A program made the position numbers and the translations under genes. Under the pieces are notes generated by a model that ran no database searches, had not been told where the DNA came from, and was given only the letters and a program-made list of their open reading frames with translations. Positions 1 through 8,034 of a stretch of 64,000 nucleotides of DNA are shown here, in pieces (positions within the stretch are counted from its first letter, which is position 1; each line of letters starts with the position of its first letter). The stretch comes from Azospirillum sp. SYSU D00513 (GTDB lineage: Bacteria > Pseudomonadota > Alphaproteobacteria > Azospirillales > Azospirillaceae): positions 62,001-126,000 of the forward strand of contig NZ_JAFIQV010000015.1 of assembly GCF_017356015.1 (NCBI RefSeq). Reading direction: 5' to 3'.

Positions 1-856
1 CGGCGCAGGGCTGGCCGGACCGCGCGCTGTCCACGTGATAGGACACGCCCCGGCAGGTCTGGTGCTGCCGGTTGGGGTCGAGCTGGATCTTGGGGTCGAA
101 GCGCCACCGCTCCTGGCCGGTCGTGGCATCGAGCGCGATGGCGATGTGGTGCGGGGTGCAGAGATAGAGCATGTCGCCCGCCTTCAGCGGGGTCACCTGA
201 TAGGTGGTCTCCGCCACGTCGTCCGGGCCGCGGATGTCGCCCGTGCGGTAGGTCCAGGCGACCTCCAGCTCTCCGACATTCTCCGTGGTGATCTGGTTCA
301 GCGGCGAATAGCGCTGCCCGTACAGCGTGCGCCCGTAATGGTGCCATTCGCCGGGCGGAACGTCGCCGGTGCCGGCCTGGGTGCTCGCGTTCTGGGCGGT
401 GACGGCCTCCGTGTTCAGGCGGCCGGCCATGTCCTGCGGGTCGCGGAAGATCGACACGCCCGCGACCACCAGCGAGACGAGCACGGCGCCCAGAAGCGCC
501 ATCTGCGACATCCGCTTGCCGGGAGCGGCGCCGGGGACCGGTACCGGCGTCGCCGGGCGCCCCAGCGCCCAGGGCGTCAGCAGCCAAAGCCCGAGCAGGA
601 CGACCAGACCGCCGCGCGTGCCGAGCTGCCACCAGTCGAGCCCGACCTCCCACACGGCCCAGGCCAGCGTGCCCAGGATCAGCAGGGCGTAGACCAGCCG
701 CGCCCCCGGCTTGCGCCGCAGGACGAGATACGCCGTCACGGCGAAGGCCACGCCCGCGATGAAATAGTACCAGCTTCCGCCGAGCGCGATGAGCCATGCC
801 CCACCGATCCCGAGGAACAGCGCCATCGCGAGAAACAGTATCAGTGTAATGATCAT
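1..856 (-). CDS. gcd: Membrane-bound PQQ-dependent glucose dehydrogenase, N-terminal part (runs off window)
   Basis: Oxidises D-glucose to gluconolactone on the periplasmic side and passes electrons to ubiquinone. Only the first 285 codons are present; the gene continues beyond base 1. The start is the ATG at 854-856 (MIITLILFLAM). About five hydrophobic membrane segments fill residues 1-140. The PQQ beta-propeller domain begins near residue 169 with GEWHHYGRTLYGQRYSPLNQ, followed by a VAWTYRTGD stretch typical of the family's first propeller blade. The order (membrane anchor, then propeller) and the sequence are diagnostic for the Gcd type, as opposed to soluble PQQ dehydrogenases. It is divergent from the DUF72 gene; the 278-bp gap carries a strong hairpin. 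Confidence 0.93.
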   Translation of the reverse strand, partial: MIITLILFLAMALFLGIGGAWLIALGGSWYYFIAGVAFAVTAYLVLRRKPGARLVYALLILGTLAWAVWEVGLDWWQLGTRGGLVVLLGLWLLTPWALGRPATPVPVPGAAPGKRMSQMALLGAVLVSLVVAGVSIFRDPQDMAGRLNTEAVTAQNASTQAGTGDVPPGEWHHYGRTLYGQRYSPLNQITTENVGELEVAWTYRTGDIRGPDDVAETTYQVTPLKAGDMLYLCTPHHIAIALDATTGQERWRFDPKIQLDPNRQHQTCRGVSYHVDSARSGQPCA

Positions 857-1004
857 CGCCCCAGGCTCCCACTGCTGCCGGACAACGACGCGCCAACCCC
901 GGCAAAGCCGGAACGTTCCACCATGGCGGCTATGCGCCGCCCCTATGGCTATTGATCAGTGACGCCGATTATTTCACTGCGTTCTTTGGTTGTCCTAGAA
1001 CGAT

Positions 1005-1033
1005 CCTCCCGCACGCAGCCAGAGTGCGGGAGG
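1005..1033. other. Perfect 10-bp inverted repeat between gcd and DUF72 gene
   Basis: CCTCCCGCAC at 1005-1014 is repeated inverted at 1024-1033 with a 9-base loop. It lies in the 278-bp divergent gap and has no T-run on either side, so a regulatory or mRNA-leader hairpin is at least as likely as a terminator. Confidence 0.4.
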
Positions 1034-1134
1034 GTCGGATGGAGACGGGCCGGAGGAAACATCCGCGTTGGTGCCGTGTTGGCCTGTTCCGTGACGGCCG
1101 GTCCGGAGAACGGCGCTTGAAGGGAGCAAAGGGC

Positions 1135-2031
1135 ATGTCCGACGCCATCCGCATCGGCACCTCCGGCTGGACCTATCCGACCTGGCGCGGGGCCTTCTAT
1201 CCGCCGAAGCTGCCGCACCGGCTGGAGCTGGACCACATCGGGCGGCTCTTCAATTCGGTGGAGATCAACGCGACCTTCTATCGCCTGCAAAGCCCGGACA
1301 CCTTCCGGCGCTGGCACGCCGAGACGCCCGAAGGCTTCCTGTTCGCGGTCAAGGGCAGCCGCTACATCACCCACCGCAAGCAGCTCGGCGACGTGGCGGA
1401 GGCGCTCGCCAATTTCCTCGCCTCCGGCCTGCTGCTGCTCGGCGGCAAGCTCGGCCCCTTCCTGTGGCAGCTTCCCGAACGCACCCGCTTCGACCGCGAC
1501 CGGCTCGCCCGCTTTCTCGACCGGCTGCCCGGGGACATGGAGGAGGCCGCGCGGATCGCACGGGGCTGCACCGCCATCGTCGAGGGACGGTCCTGGACGG
1601 AACCCGTCGCGCAAGGCCTCCTGCGCCACGCGTTGGAGGTGCGGCACCCCAGCTTCCAGGATCCCGCCTTCTTCGAGCTGCTGCGGGAACGCGGGGTGGC
1701 GCTGGTCAGCTCCGACGCACCCGGCTGGGAGCGGATGGACCGGCTGACGGCGGATTTCGCCTATGGCCGGCTGCATGGCGCCGAGGAGCTGTATGCCAGC
1801 GGCTATGGCGAGGATGCGCTCGACGGCTGGGCCGAACGGATCCGGGACTGGAGGGCCGAGGGAGCACAGCGCGTCTTCGTCTATTTCGACAACGACGCCC
1901 GCGTGCGCGCCCCCTTTGACGCGCTGTCGCTGGCCTCACGCTTCAGCAGCGGGAAGGCCCCCGACGAACCGCCTCGCCCGGCCCGCGCCGCGCCCGCAGC
2001 CGGGGAACGGGCCGGCGCCCCGCACGGTTAG
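1135..2031 (+). CDS. DUF72 family protein (YecE-like)
   Basis: A 298-residue TIM-barrel-like protein of the DUF72/YecE family, whose biochemical function is not established. The start is chosen at MSDAIRIGTSGWTYPTWRG because GTSGW(T/S)Y near the N-terminus is the family hallmark and a GAAGGGA ribosome site precedes it; the reading frame is open further upstream but looks non-coding. Other family signatures visible are the VEINATFYRLQSP and FAVKGSRYITH segments, and near the C-terminus VFVYFDNDARVRAPFDA. The last 30 residues are Pro/Ala-rich and probably disordered. DUF305 follows 41 bp downstream on the same strand. Confidence 0.9.
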   Translation: MSDAIRIGTSGWTYPTWRGAFYPPKLPHRLELDHIGRLFNSVEINATFYRLQSPDTFRRWHAETPEGFLFAVKGSRYITHRKQLGDVAEALANFLASGLLLLGGKLGPFLWQLPERTRFDRDRLARFLDRLPGDMEEAARIARGCTAIVEGRSWTEPVAQGLLRHALEVRHPSFQDPAFFELLRERGVALVSSDAPGWERMDRLTADFAYGRLHGAEELYASGYGEDALDGWAERIRDWRAEGAQRVFVYFDNDARVRAPFDALSLASRFSSGKAPDEPPRPARAAPAAGERAGAPHG

Positions 2032-2072
2032 CAGAGGTGGTTCCGCCCGCCCCCACACAGGAGGATGCGTCC

Positions 2073-2513
2073 ATGACCCCGAAAATCCCGCTCCGCCTTG
2101 CCGCCGCCTCGGCGCTGACCGTCCTTCTCGCCGCTCCCGCGCTGGCGCAGCAAACCCCAGCCCACCAGTCACCGGCCATGCAGCATGGCCAAGGCGGCAT
2201 GGAACACAGCCAGGGATCCATCCAGCACAAGATGCCCGAAACCCCGGCGTCGCAGGCTTACATGGAGTCCATGGACAAGATGAACCGGGACATGATGGCC
2301 AGCCCCATGACCGGCGACGCCGACCACGACTTCGCGTCCATGATGCGTGCCCACCACCAGTCCGCCGTGGACATGGCGAAGGTCCAGCTCCGCTACGGCA
2401 AGGACCCGGAGATGCGCAAGCTCGCCGAGAAGATCATCGAGGATCAGAACCGCGAGATCCAGCAGTTCGACCGCTGGCTGGAACGCCACCCGCCGCAGCA
2501 GGCGGCACGGTAA
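2073..2513 (+). CDS. DUF305 domain-containing exported protein
   Basis: A 146-residue secreted protein with a clear Sec signal (residues 1-23, cleaved after ALA). A Met/His/Gln-rich stretch follows, then a DUF305 four-helix domain with the characteristic DHDFASMMRAHHQSAVDMA motif and a second helix pair around MRKLAEKIIEDQNREI. Some DUF305 proteins (CopM) bind copper; the His/Met pattern here fits a periplasmic metal-binding role, but that is inference. The start is supported by an AGGAGG-type site just upstream. It converges on the antitoxin gene 26 bp away. Confidence 0.9.
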   Translation: MTPKIPLRLAAASALTVLLAAPALAQQTPAHQSPAMQHGQGGMEHSQGSIQHKMPETPASQAYMESMDKMNRDMMASPMTGDADHDFASMMRAHHQSAVDMAKVQLRYGKDPEMRKLAEKIIEDQNREIQQFDRWLERHPPQQAAR

Positions 2514-2539
2514 GCCGGCGGGGGCCGCGGCAGGACCCT

Positions 2540-2914
2540 TCAGGCGTAACCGCCGACGCCGATACGGGCAAGGTGGCTTTTCACCGCCGACGCACGGCCC
2601 TGTTTAACAAGCGCTTCCGCCGTCAGGCCGCCGAAGGACGGCAAAGGCTGGGAACGGTACCAGGCGAACGCGCGTGGACCCGTCCCAGCCCAGGCCTCGA
2701 CTTGGCCGACGATCTCCACCAAGTCGCGCAGGCGGGCCTGAGCCGCCGACGGTGATTGGTCGCCCTTCGGGAAGACGGCGTCTTCGGATAACCCCAGCGC
2801 CTCGGCAAGCTGGGGCTTCGTAGCCCGCAGACGGTGGGCAACCCGGTCCGGCTCGACGAGCCCGTCGTCGGCCCCGATCAGGGCGGCGAAGAACTCCTGC
2901 ACTGATGCCACCAT
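2540..2914 (-). CDS. Orphan MbcA/ParS/Xre-type antitoxin
   Basis: A 124-residue protein whose C-terminal half (from about residue 55, QARLRDLVEIVGQVEAWAGTGPRAFAWYRSQ onward) matches the toxin-binding domain of the MbcA/ParS/Xre antitoxin family; the N-terminal half is the divergent helical DNA-binding part. Family partners are normally RES-domain NAD-degrading toxins encoded next door. None is present: DUF305 converges on one side and unrelated genes diverge on the other. The start at 2914 is preferred over 2929 because GGAGG (2921-2925) lies 6 bases ahead of it. A 6-bp inverted repeat 25 bases upstream is a likely autoregulatory operator. Confidence 0.82.
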   Translation of the reverse strand: MVASVQEFFAALIGADDGLVEPDRVAHRLRATKPQLAEALGLSEDAVFPKGDQSPSAAQARLRDLVEIVGQVEAWAGTGPRAFAWYRSQPLPSFGGLTAEALVKQGRASAVKSHLARIGVGGYA

Positions 2915-2938
2915 GGCTTGCCTCCGCATGGGCCTTGC

Positions 2939-2957
2939 TGCATGGTTTTAACATGCA
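2939..2957. promoter_or_regulatory. Inverted repeat TGCATG-N7-CATGCA, putative antitoxin operator
   Basis: A perfect 6-bp inverted repeat around an AT-rich centre (GTTTTAA). It lies in the 105-bp divergent gap between the antitoxin (start 2914, minus) and the hypothetical gene starting at 3020 (plus). The position suits autorepression by the Xre-type antitoxin. Confidence 0.5.
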
Positions 2958-3019
2958 ATCGGATGTGATGGCGCGCCCATTCGCGTGCGCAGCCCTTCGT
3001 ATCCTGAATCCCTTGTTCC

Positions 3020-3445
3020 ATGCAGGAGGGGAACCTGGACCCAACCGAGCCCGTTGACGATACTACGCAAGATGCGTACTGTTGGGGACCCTGGGAAATA
3101 GGAATCAGCGTCGATCCAGACTCTCTGTTCGAGGATGAGGAGCCTCCGAGTTTCACGGTGTTCCTGAAACTCTCCAAGAACGGTGTGCAACTCGGAACAC
3201 TCGATCTGGTGACACAGGTCGTCGTCGGCGATGAACTCATCCTTCGCGAATGCCACATCCACGGTCTGGCGAAGGGTGCGATCGGAATCGAGGGACTGAA
3301 CGCCATCGCGCAAGCCCTGATGGAGGATTTCGGTGTCCAATCGGCTGTCGTTGAAGGAGGCACTCGCACGACGGGGCTCCGCCGGGGTAAGACCCCGAAA
3401 CCCCGGCGCCATGTCCGCCGTCCTTACTCTTCGGATGCACCCTGA
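3020..3445 (+). CDS. Hypothetical protein overlapping the downstream Xre-type gene
   Basis: A 141-residue acidic protein I do not recognise. Residues 1-100 read like a compact alpha/beta domain (alternating strands FTVFLKLSKNGVQLGTLDLVTQ, then ECHIHGLAKGAIGIEGLNAIAQALMEDFG). The last 35 residues, which overlap the next gene in another frame, are Arg/Pro-rich and look like read-through of that gene. Codon use is less GC-rich than in neighbours, suggesting acquisition. No good ribosome site precedes the ATG, so the start is uncertain. Pairing with an HTH gene by overlap resembles toxin-antitoxin or regulator-target couples, but no toxin family is visible. Confidence 0.6.
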   Translation: MQEGNLDPTEPVDDTTQDAYCWGPWEIGISVDPDSLFEDEEPPSFTVFLKLSKNGVQLGTLDLVTQVVVGDELILRECHIHGLAKGAIGIEGLNAIAQALMEDFGVQSAVVEGGTRTTGLRRGKTPKPRRHVRRPYSSDAP

Positions 3446-3857
3446 CATGGGGATGCCCCGTCCGGTGGATGTCGTCCGCCTGCTTGCTGGCCAAGGACTT
3501 GGGACGCGGCGGGCGCACGACGCCCTGAACCGGCTGGCAAAGGGCGAAACGGTTACTGTCGAACTGCCGGATGTCGATGACGCGGATAAGCTGATCACCG
3601 ACCTCGGCAGCCTCGGCGTCCGGGGACTGCGCCGCATTGATCCGCCACCGGTGGACATCACTGCTTTGCGCGAGCGCATGGAATTGACGCAGCATGAGTT
3701 CGCGCTCCGCTTCGGCATCGAACTCGGCTCGCTGCGGAACTGGGAGCAGTCCCGCAGCCCTCAGGATCCTCAGACCCGGCTGCTCCTGCACATCATCGCC
3801 CGCCATCCGGATATCGTGGACGAGGTGGTCAAGGACGTCGCCGTGGTCAGCAGGTAG
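3333..3857 (+). CDS. Xre-family helix-turn-helix regulator (HigA/MqsA-like C-terminus)
   Basis: A 174-residue protein beginning with GTG at 3333; GGAGG (3322-3326) sits 6 bases upstream inside the preceding gene. The middle (residues 30-105) looks like a ribosomal-L7/L12-like or antitoxin dimerisation segment (VDVVRLLAGQGLGTRRAHDALNRLAKGE). The C-terminal 65 residues form an Xre HTH: ITALRERMELTQHEFALRFGIELGSLRNWEQ, followed by TRLLLHIIARHPDIV, the typical end of HigA-like antitoxins. It overlaps the upstream hypothetical by 113 bases and converges on kdpE 24 bp away. It probably regulates the pair. Confidence 0.75.
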   Translation: MSNRLSLKEALARRGSAGVRPRNPGAMSAVLTLRMHPDMGMPRPVDVVRLLAGQGLGTRRAHDALNRLAKGETVTVELPDVDDADKLITDLGSLGVRGLRRIDPPPVDITALRERMELTQHEFALRFGIELGSLRNWEQSRSPQDPQTRLLLHIIARHPDIVDEVVKDVAVVSR

Positions 3858-3881
3858 CCCGGTCCATCACTCCCGCCCGCC

Positions 3882-4610
3882 TCACTCTCCCCCGGTCCGG
3901 AAACGGTAGCCCACCCCCGGCTCGGTGACGATCAGGCTCGGCTGGTTGGGGTCGGGTTCGAGTTTCTGGCGGAGTTGCTTGACATAGACGCGCAGGTAGG
4001 CCGTGTCGTGGACGTGCGCCGGCCCCCAGACGCTGCGCAGCAGGTCGGCGTGGGTCAGCACATGGTCGGGGCGCCCCGCCAGGGCAGCCAGCAGCTCGTA
4101 TTCGCGGCGCGACAGGTGGACCTCCGCCCCGTCGCGCGTGACCACGCGGCGGGCGAGGTCGATGGTCACCGGGCCTGCTGCGACGATGGCGGGCGGCTCC
4201 CCTTCCTCCGGGCGCTGGCGCAGGGCGGCGCGCACGCGGGCCATCAGCTCGGCCGTGCCGAAGGGCTTCACCACATAGTCCGCCGCACCCCGGTCCAACG
4301 CCTCGACCTTGTCGTACTCCTGCGCCCGGACGGACAGCACGATGATCGGCACGGGGCGGGCCTGCCGGATGGCGCTGACCACCTCCTGCCCGTCCATGTC
4401 CGGCAGGCCGAGATCGAGGATGACGAGATCCGGCCGCTCGGCGCCCGCGGCGGCGATGCCGCTCCGCCCGTCCTCCGCCTCCACCACCGCGTAGCCGTTG
4501 GCGCCGAGGCTGATGCGCAGGAAGCGGCGGATCTGCGGCTCGTCGTCCACGATCAGGATCTTCGGCATGAACGGCGCCGGGGGTGGGGCTGCGGGCATGG
4601 CTGCGGACAT
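3882..4610 (-). CDS. kdpE: KdpE response regulator
   Basis: A 242-residue OmpR/PhoB-type response regulator that activates the kdp operon under K+ limitation or salt stress. The receiver domain (about residues 15-130) shows the acidic pair DDE at 22-24, phospho-acceptor D66 in VILDLGLPDMDG and the switch lysine in DYVVKPF. A C-terminal winged helix (150-242) ends with DTAYLRVYVKQLRQKLEPDP, typical of KdpE. An in-frame ATG at codon 15 (MPKILIVDDE) is an alternative start. It lies 16 bases after kdpD and is the last gene of the operon. Confidence 0.95.
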   Translation of the reverse strand: MSAAMPAAPPPAPFMPKILIVDDEPQIRRFLRISLGANGYAVVEAEDGRSGIAAAGAERPDLVILDLGLPDMDGQEVVSAIRQARPVPIIVLSVRAQEYDKVEALDRGAADYVVKPFGTAELMARVRAALRQRPEEGEPPAIVAAGPVTIDLARRVVTRDGAEVHLSRREYELLAALAGRPDHVLTHADLLRSVWGPAHVHDTAYLRVYVKQLRQKLEPDPNQPSLIVTEPGVGYRFRTGGE

Positions 4611-4626
4611 AAGGGCCTGCGTCTTT

Positions 4627-7410
4627 CTAGTCTCCGGCGGGCATGCCGGTTTCCGGCAGCTCCGGCTCGGCGGTGGCGGGCAGCGTCATGACGATGGCGG
4701 TGCCGGTCCCGCCGCGGCCCGGCCGCGCCGCGATGGTGCCGCCGTGCGCCTCCAGGATACCACGGCAGATCGCCAGGCCCAGCCCGGTGCCGGCCGCGCG
4801 GGCGTCGCGCGCCTCGACGCGGTAGAACATGTCGAACACCCGCTCGCGGTCCGCCTCGGGAATGCCCGGCCCCTGGTCGGCGACCTCGATCTCCACCAGT
4901 CCGCCCCGCCGCTCCGCCCGGACCGACACGAGCGTTCCGTCCGGCGCGTATTTGCACGCGTTGTCGATCAGGTTGAAGAAGACCTGCTCCAGCAGCACCG
5001 GATCGGCGCGCAGAAGGGGCAGGTCGGGGGCGAGATCCAGCCGGGTGCCGCGGCCGCCCAGGATCCGGCCGGCGCGCTTCAGCGCGGCCCCCGCCACGTC
5101 GCCGAGATCCACCCAGTCGGCCCGCGGCTTGAGCGCGCCGGAGCCGATGCGCGTCATGTCCAGCAGGTTCTGGACGAAGCGGTTCAGCCGCTCGGCTTCC
5201 TCCTGGATGGTCTGGGTCAGCTCCGCCCGTTCGCCCTCCCCCAGCGTCCCGCCATAGTCGTGCAGGCTGGAGGCGGCGCCGAGGATCGAGACCAGCGGCG
5301 TGCGCAGGTCGTGCGACAGGGAGGACAGCAGCGCGGCGCGCAGCCGCTCCGTCTCGGCGGCGACGCGCGCCGTCTCGACGTCGGAGACGAGCGCCGTGCG
5401 CTCGATGGCGACCGCCGCCTGGTCGGCCAGCGTCTCCAGAAGCCGGCTCTGCTCCGGCGACAGAAGCTCGGTGCCGGCGCCGAGCTGCACGCCGAGGACG
5501 CCGACCTCCCCCCGCCCCGTCCGGAGCGGCAGGAACAGCCAGTCGGAGGACGGCAGGGTGGTCGATCCGCGCCCGGCCGGCTTGCCGTTGTCCCAGGCCC
5601 AGCGCGCGGCGGCCATGGCCTTCTCGTCCAGCCGGTCCTCCGGCGGAAAGCCGGCCCGGATCTCCAGCCCGCCGCCCTCGCGCGGCGACGCGGAGGGCGC
5701 CCCCTGCCCGTCCTCCGGCGGCATCAGCACCAGCGACGCGCCGTTCATGGTGGAGGCGACGTGGTGCACCACCGCCCACAGCACATTGTCCAGCCCCGCC
5801 GCCGCCGCGATGCGCCGGTTGAAGTCGTAGAGGTTCGCGGTCCGCTTGGCGCCGATCCGCGTCGCCTCCACCTGCGCGCGCAGCCGGGCGGCGAGGTTGG
5901 AGGTGATCATCGCCGCCGCCAGGAAGAAGAACACGGTGACGATGTTCTGCGCGTCGGAGATGGCGAAGGTCAGGCGCGGTTCGGTGAAGAAGAAGTTGAA
6001 TCCGAAGAAGGCGACGACGGAAGCGTGGATCGACGGCCCCCGGCCGAAACGGATCGCGACCAGCAGAACCGCGAGCAGATAGGCGACCGAGATGTTGGCG
6101 ACCGGCAGCCACCGGTCGATGAGGAAGGCGAAAGCCGTCGCCGCCGCGACGGCGGCCGTGGCGGCGGCGTAGCCGCGCCAGCCCGACCGCGCCACCGCTC
6201 CCTGCCCCGCCCCCTGCCCCGGCCGGGGGCCGTCCGGCGCGGCAGAGCGCCGGGGCTCCTCCCCCGCGACCACCAGCAGGTCGAACTCCTCCGTCCGTGC
6301 CAGCAGCTCGGCCGTGACGGAGCGGCCGGCACGCCGCAGCCAGCGCCCGGCGCGGGCGCGCCCGACGACGATCTGCGTGGCGTTGCGCGCCTTGGCGAAG
6401 CTCAGTATCTCGTCGGCCACCCGGTCGCCCTGGAGCACGGCGCTGTCCGCCCCGAGCTGTTCGGCGAGGCGCAGGGCGGCGGTGATGCCGTCCTTGTCCG
6501 CCTCCGGCAGCCCGGCCTGGCGGTGCGTCTCGACATGCAGTGCCACCCAGGGGGCGTCGCGCCGCTCCGCCATGCGCTTGGCCGTACGCACCAGCCGCAG
6601 GGCCTGCGCGCCCTCGCCGATGCAGACGACGATGCGCTCGCGCGTCGGCCAGGGGCCGGGGATGGCGTTGGCGCGCATGTAGCGCAGCATCTGCGCGTCC
6701 ACCCGCTCCGCCGCTTGGCGCAGGGCCAGCTCGCGCAGCGCGGTCAGGTTGCCGGGCGAGAAGAAACGGCCGATGGCGCGCCGGGCCTGCTCCGGCACAT
6801 AGACCCGGCCCTCCTCCAGCCGCCGGATCAGTTCCTGCGGCGGCAGGTCGATCAGCTCGATCTCGTCCGCCCGCTGCAGGACGCCGTCGGGCAGCGTCTC
6901 CCGCACGCGCACCCCGGTGATGCGCTCGACCACGTCGTTCAGGCTTTCCAGATGCTGCACGTTCAGCGTGGAGTGGACGTCGATGCCCGCGTCCAGGATC
7001 TCCTCCACATCCTCCCAGCGCTTCAGGTGGCGGCTGCCGGGGATGTTGGCGTGCGCCAGCTCGTCCACCAGCACCAGGGCGGGCCGGCGCGCCAGGATGG
7101 CGTCCAGGTCCATCTCCCCAAAGGGACGCCCCCGATATTCGACCGTCCGGCGCGGCAGGATTTCCAGCCCCTCCATCTTTAAGCTGGCCAGCAGCGCTTC
7201 GGTCTCGGCCCGGCCGTGCGTCTCCACGATGCCGACGACGAGGTCCGCCCCTTCGCGCAGCCGCGCGCGGGCGTCCTCCAGCATGGCGTAGGTCTTGCCG
7301 ACGCCGGGTGCGGCGCCGAGGAAGATCTTCAGCCGGCCGCGCCGCTCGCGGATGACCTCCTCGAGCAGCGCGTCGGGCGACGGGCGGTGGTTCTGGTCGG
7401 TGTCGGCCAT
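4627..7410 (-). CDS. kdpD: KdpD sensor histidine kinase
   Basis: A 927-residue full-length KdpD, the membrane sensor that phosphorylates KdpE. In order: cytoplasmic KdpD domain with Walker A GAAPGVGKTYAML (about residue 35), a universal-stress-protein domain (about 250-380), four membrane segments (about 410-510), a GAF region, HisKA with H700 in LLSSLSHDLRTPL, and HATPase with DQGPGIPEADRERVFDMF and GTGLGLAICRG. All kinase boxes are intact. It lies 13 bases after kdpC, consistent with one kdpFABCDE transcript. Confidence 0.97.
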   Translation of the reverse strand: MADTDQNHRPSPDALLEEVIRERRGRLKIFLGAAPGVGKTYAMLEDARARLREGADLVVGIVETHGRAETEALLASLKMEGLEILPRRTVEYRGRPFGEMDLDAILARRPALVLVDELAHANIPGSRHLKRWEDVEEILDAGIDVHSTLNVQHLESLNDVVERITGVRVRETLPDGVLQRADEIELIDLPPQELIRRLEEGRVYVPEQARRAIGRFFSPGNLTALRELALRQAAERVDAQMLRYMRANAIPGPWPTRERIVVCIGEGAQALRLVRTAKRMAERRDAPWVALHVETHRQAGLPEADKDGITAALRLAEQLGADSAVLQGDRVADEILSFAKARNATQIVVGRARAGRWLRRAGRSVTAELLARTEEFDLLVVAGEEPRRSAAPDGPRPGQGAGQGAVARSGWRGYAAATAAVAAATAFAFLIDRWLPVANISVAYLLAVLLVAIRFGRGPSIHASVVAFFGFNFFFTEPRLTFAISDAQNIVTVFFFLAAAMITSNLAARLRAQVEATRIGAKRTANLYDFNRRIAAAAGLDNVLWAVVHHVASTMNGASLVLMPPEDGQGAPSASPREGGGLEIRAGFPPEDRLDEKAMAAARWAWDNGKPAGRGSTTLPSSDWLFLPLRTGRGEVGVLGVQLGAGTELLSPEQSRLLETLADQAAVAIERTALVSDVETARVAAETERLRAALLSSLSHDLRTPLVSILGAASSLHDYGGTLGEGERAELTQTIQEEAERLNRFVQNLLDMTRIGSGALKPRADWVDLGDVAGAALKRAGRILGGRGTRLDLAPDLPLLRADPVLLEQVFFNLIDNACKYAPDGTLVSVRAERRGGLVEIEVADQGPGIPEADRERVFDMFYRVEARDARAAGTGLGLAICRGILEAHGGTIAARPGRGGTGTAIVMTLPATAEPELPETGMPAGD

Positions 7411-7423
7411 GTCGCCCTTGCGT

Positions 7424-8005
7424 CTACTTCACCGGAAACCGCTCGTCGAGGGCGAGGTTGAGCCGCAGCACGTTCACCCGCGGCTCGCCCAGGATGCCCC
7501 ATTGCCGGCCTTCCGTCAGGTCCGCGATGACGCCGCGTACGACCTCCTCCGGCACGCCGCGCGCCCGCGCGACGCGGGCCGCCTGGAAGAGTGCCGCGCC
7601 GGGCGAGACGTGCGGGTCGAGGCCGCTGGCCGAGGCGGTGGCGAGATCGGCCGGCACCGGCCCGGCGGCATCCGGGTTTTCAGCCCGCAACGCCTCCACG
7701 CGGGCGGCCACGGCATCGGCCAAGGCCTGGGAGGTCGGGCCGAGGTTCGAGGCGGCGGACGCCGAGGCGTCGTACCCGCCGGCCCCGGCCAGGGACGGCC
7801 GGGGGTGGATGTATTCCGGCCGGCTGAAGCCCTGGCCGATGAGGACGGAGCCGACGGTGCGGCCGTCCCGCTCGACGAGGCTGCCGTTGGCCTGGGCCGG
7901 GAAGACCGCCTGGGCGATGCCGGTGACGGCCAGCGGATAGATCAGGCCCGTCAGCACGGTCATCACGGCCAGAAGCAGGACGGCGGGGCGTAGCTGGTTC
8001 AGCAT
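7424..8005 (-). CDS. kdpC: KdpC, K+-transporting ATPase subunit C
   Basis: A 193-residue single-span inner-membrane subunit that stabilises the KdpFABC complex. The membrane helix is at residues 7-29 ([20 protein letters not shown]). The periplasmic part carries the family signatures [45 protein letters not shown] and [15 protein letters not shown]. The start codon at 8005 is set by a CGGAGGA site; the frame is open upstream only because it reads antisense-like sequence over kdpB. The gap to kdpB is 29 bases. Confidence 0.97.
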   Translation of the reverse strand: MLNQLRPAVLLLAVMTVLTGLIYPLAVTGIAQAVFPAQANGSLVERDGRTVGSVLIGQGFSRPEYIHPRPSLAGAGGYDASASAASNLGPTSQALADAVAARVEALRAENPDAAGPVPADLATASASGLDPHVSPGAALFQAARVARARGVPEEVVRGVIADLTEGRQWGILGEPRVNVLRLNLALDERFPVK

Positions 8006-8034
8006 GGGATTCCTCCGATCAGGAAGGGGCCGGG

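Noticed and set aside
4498-7182. 894-codon plus-strand frame antisense to kdpD
   Set aside because: kdpD on the minus strand has every kinase motif; the antisense product is Arg/Gln/Pro-rich and typical of GC-rich shadow frames.
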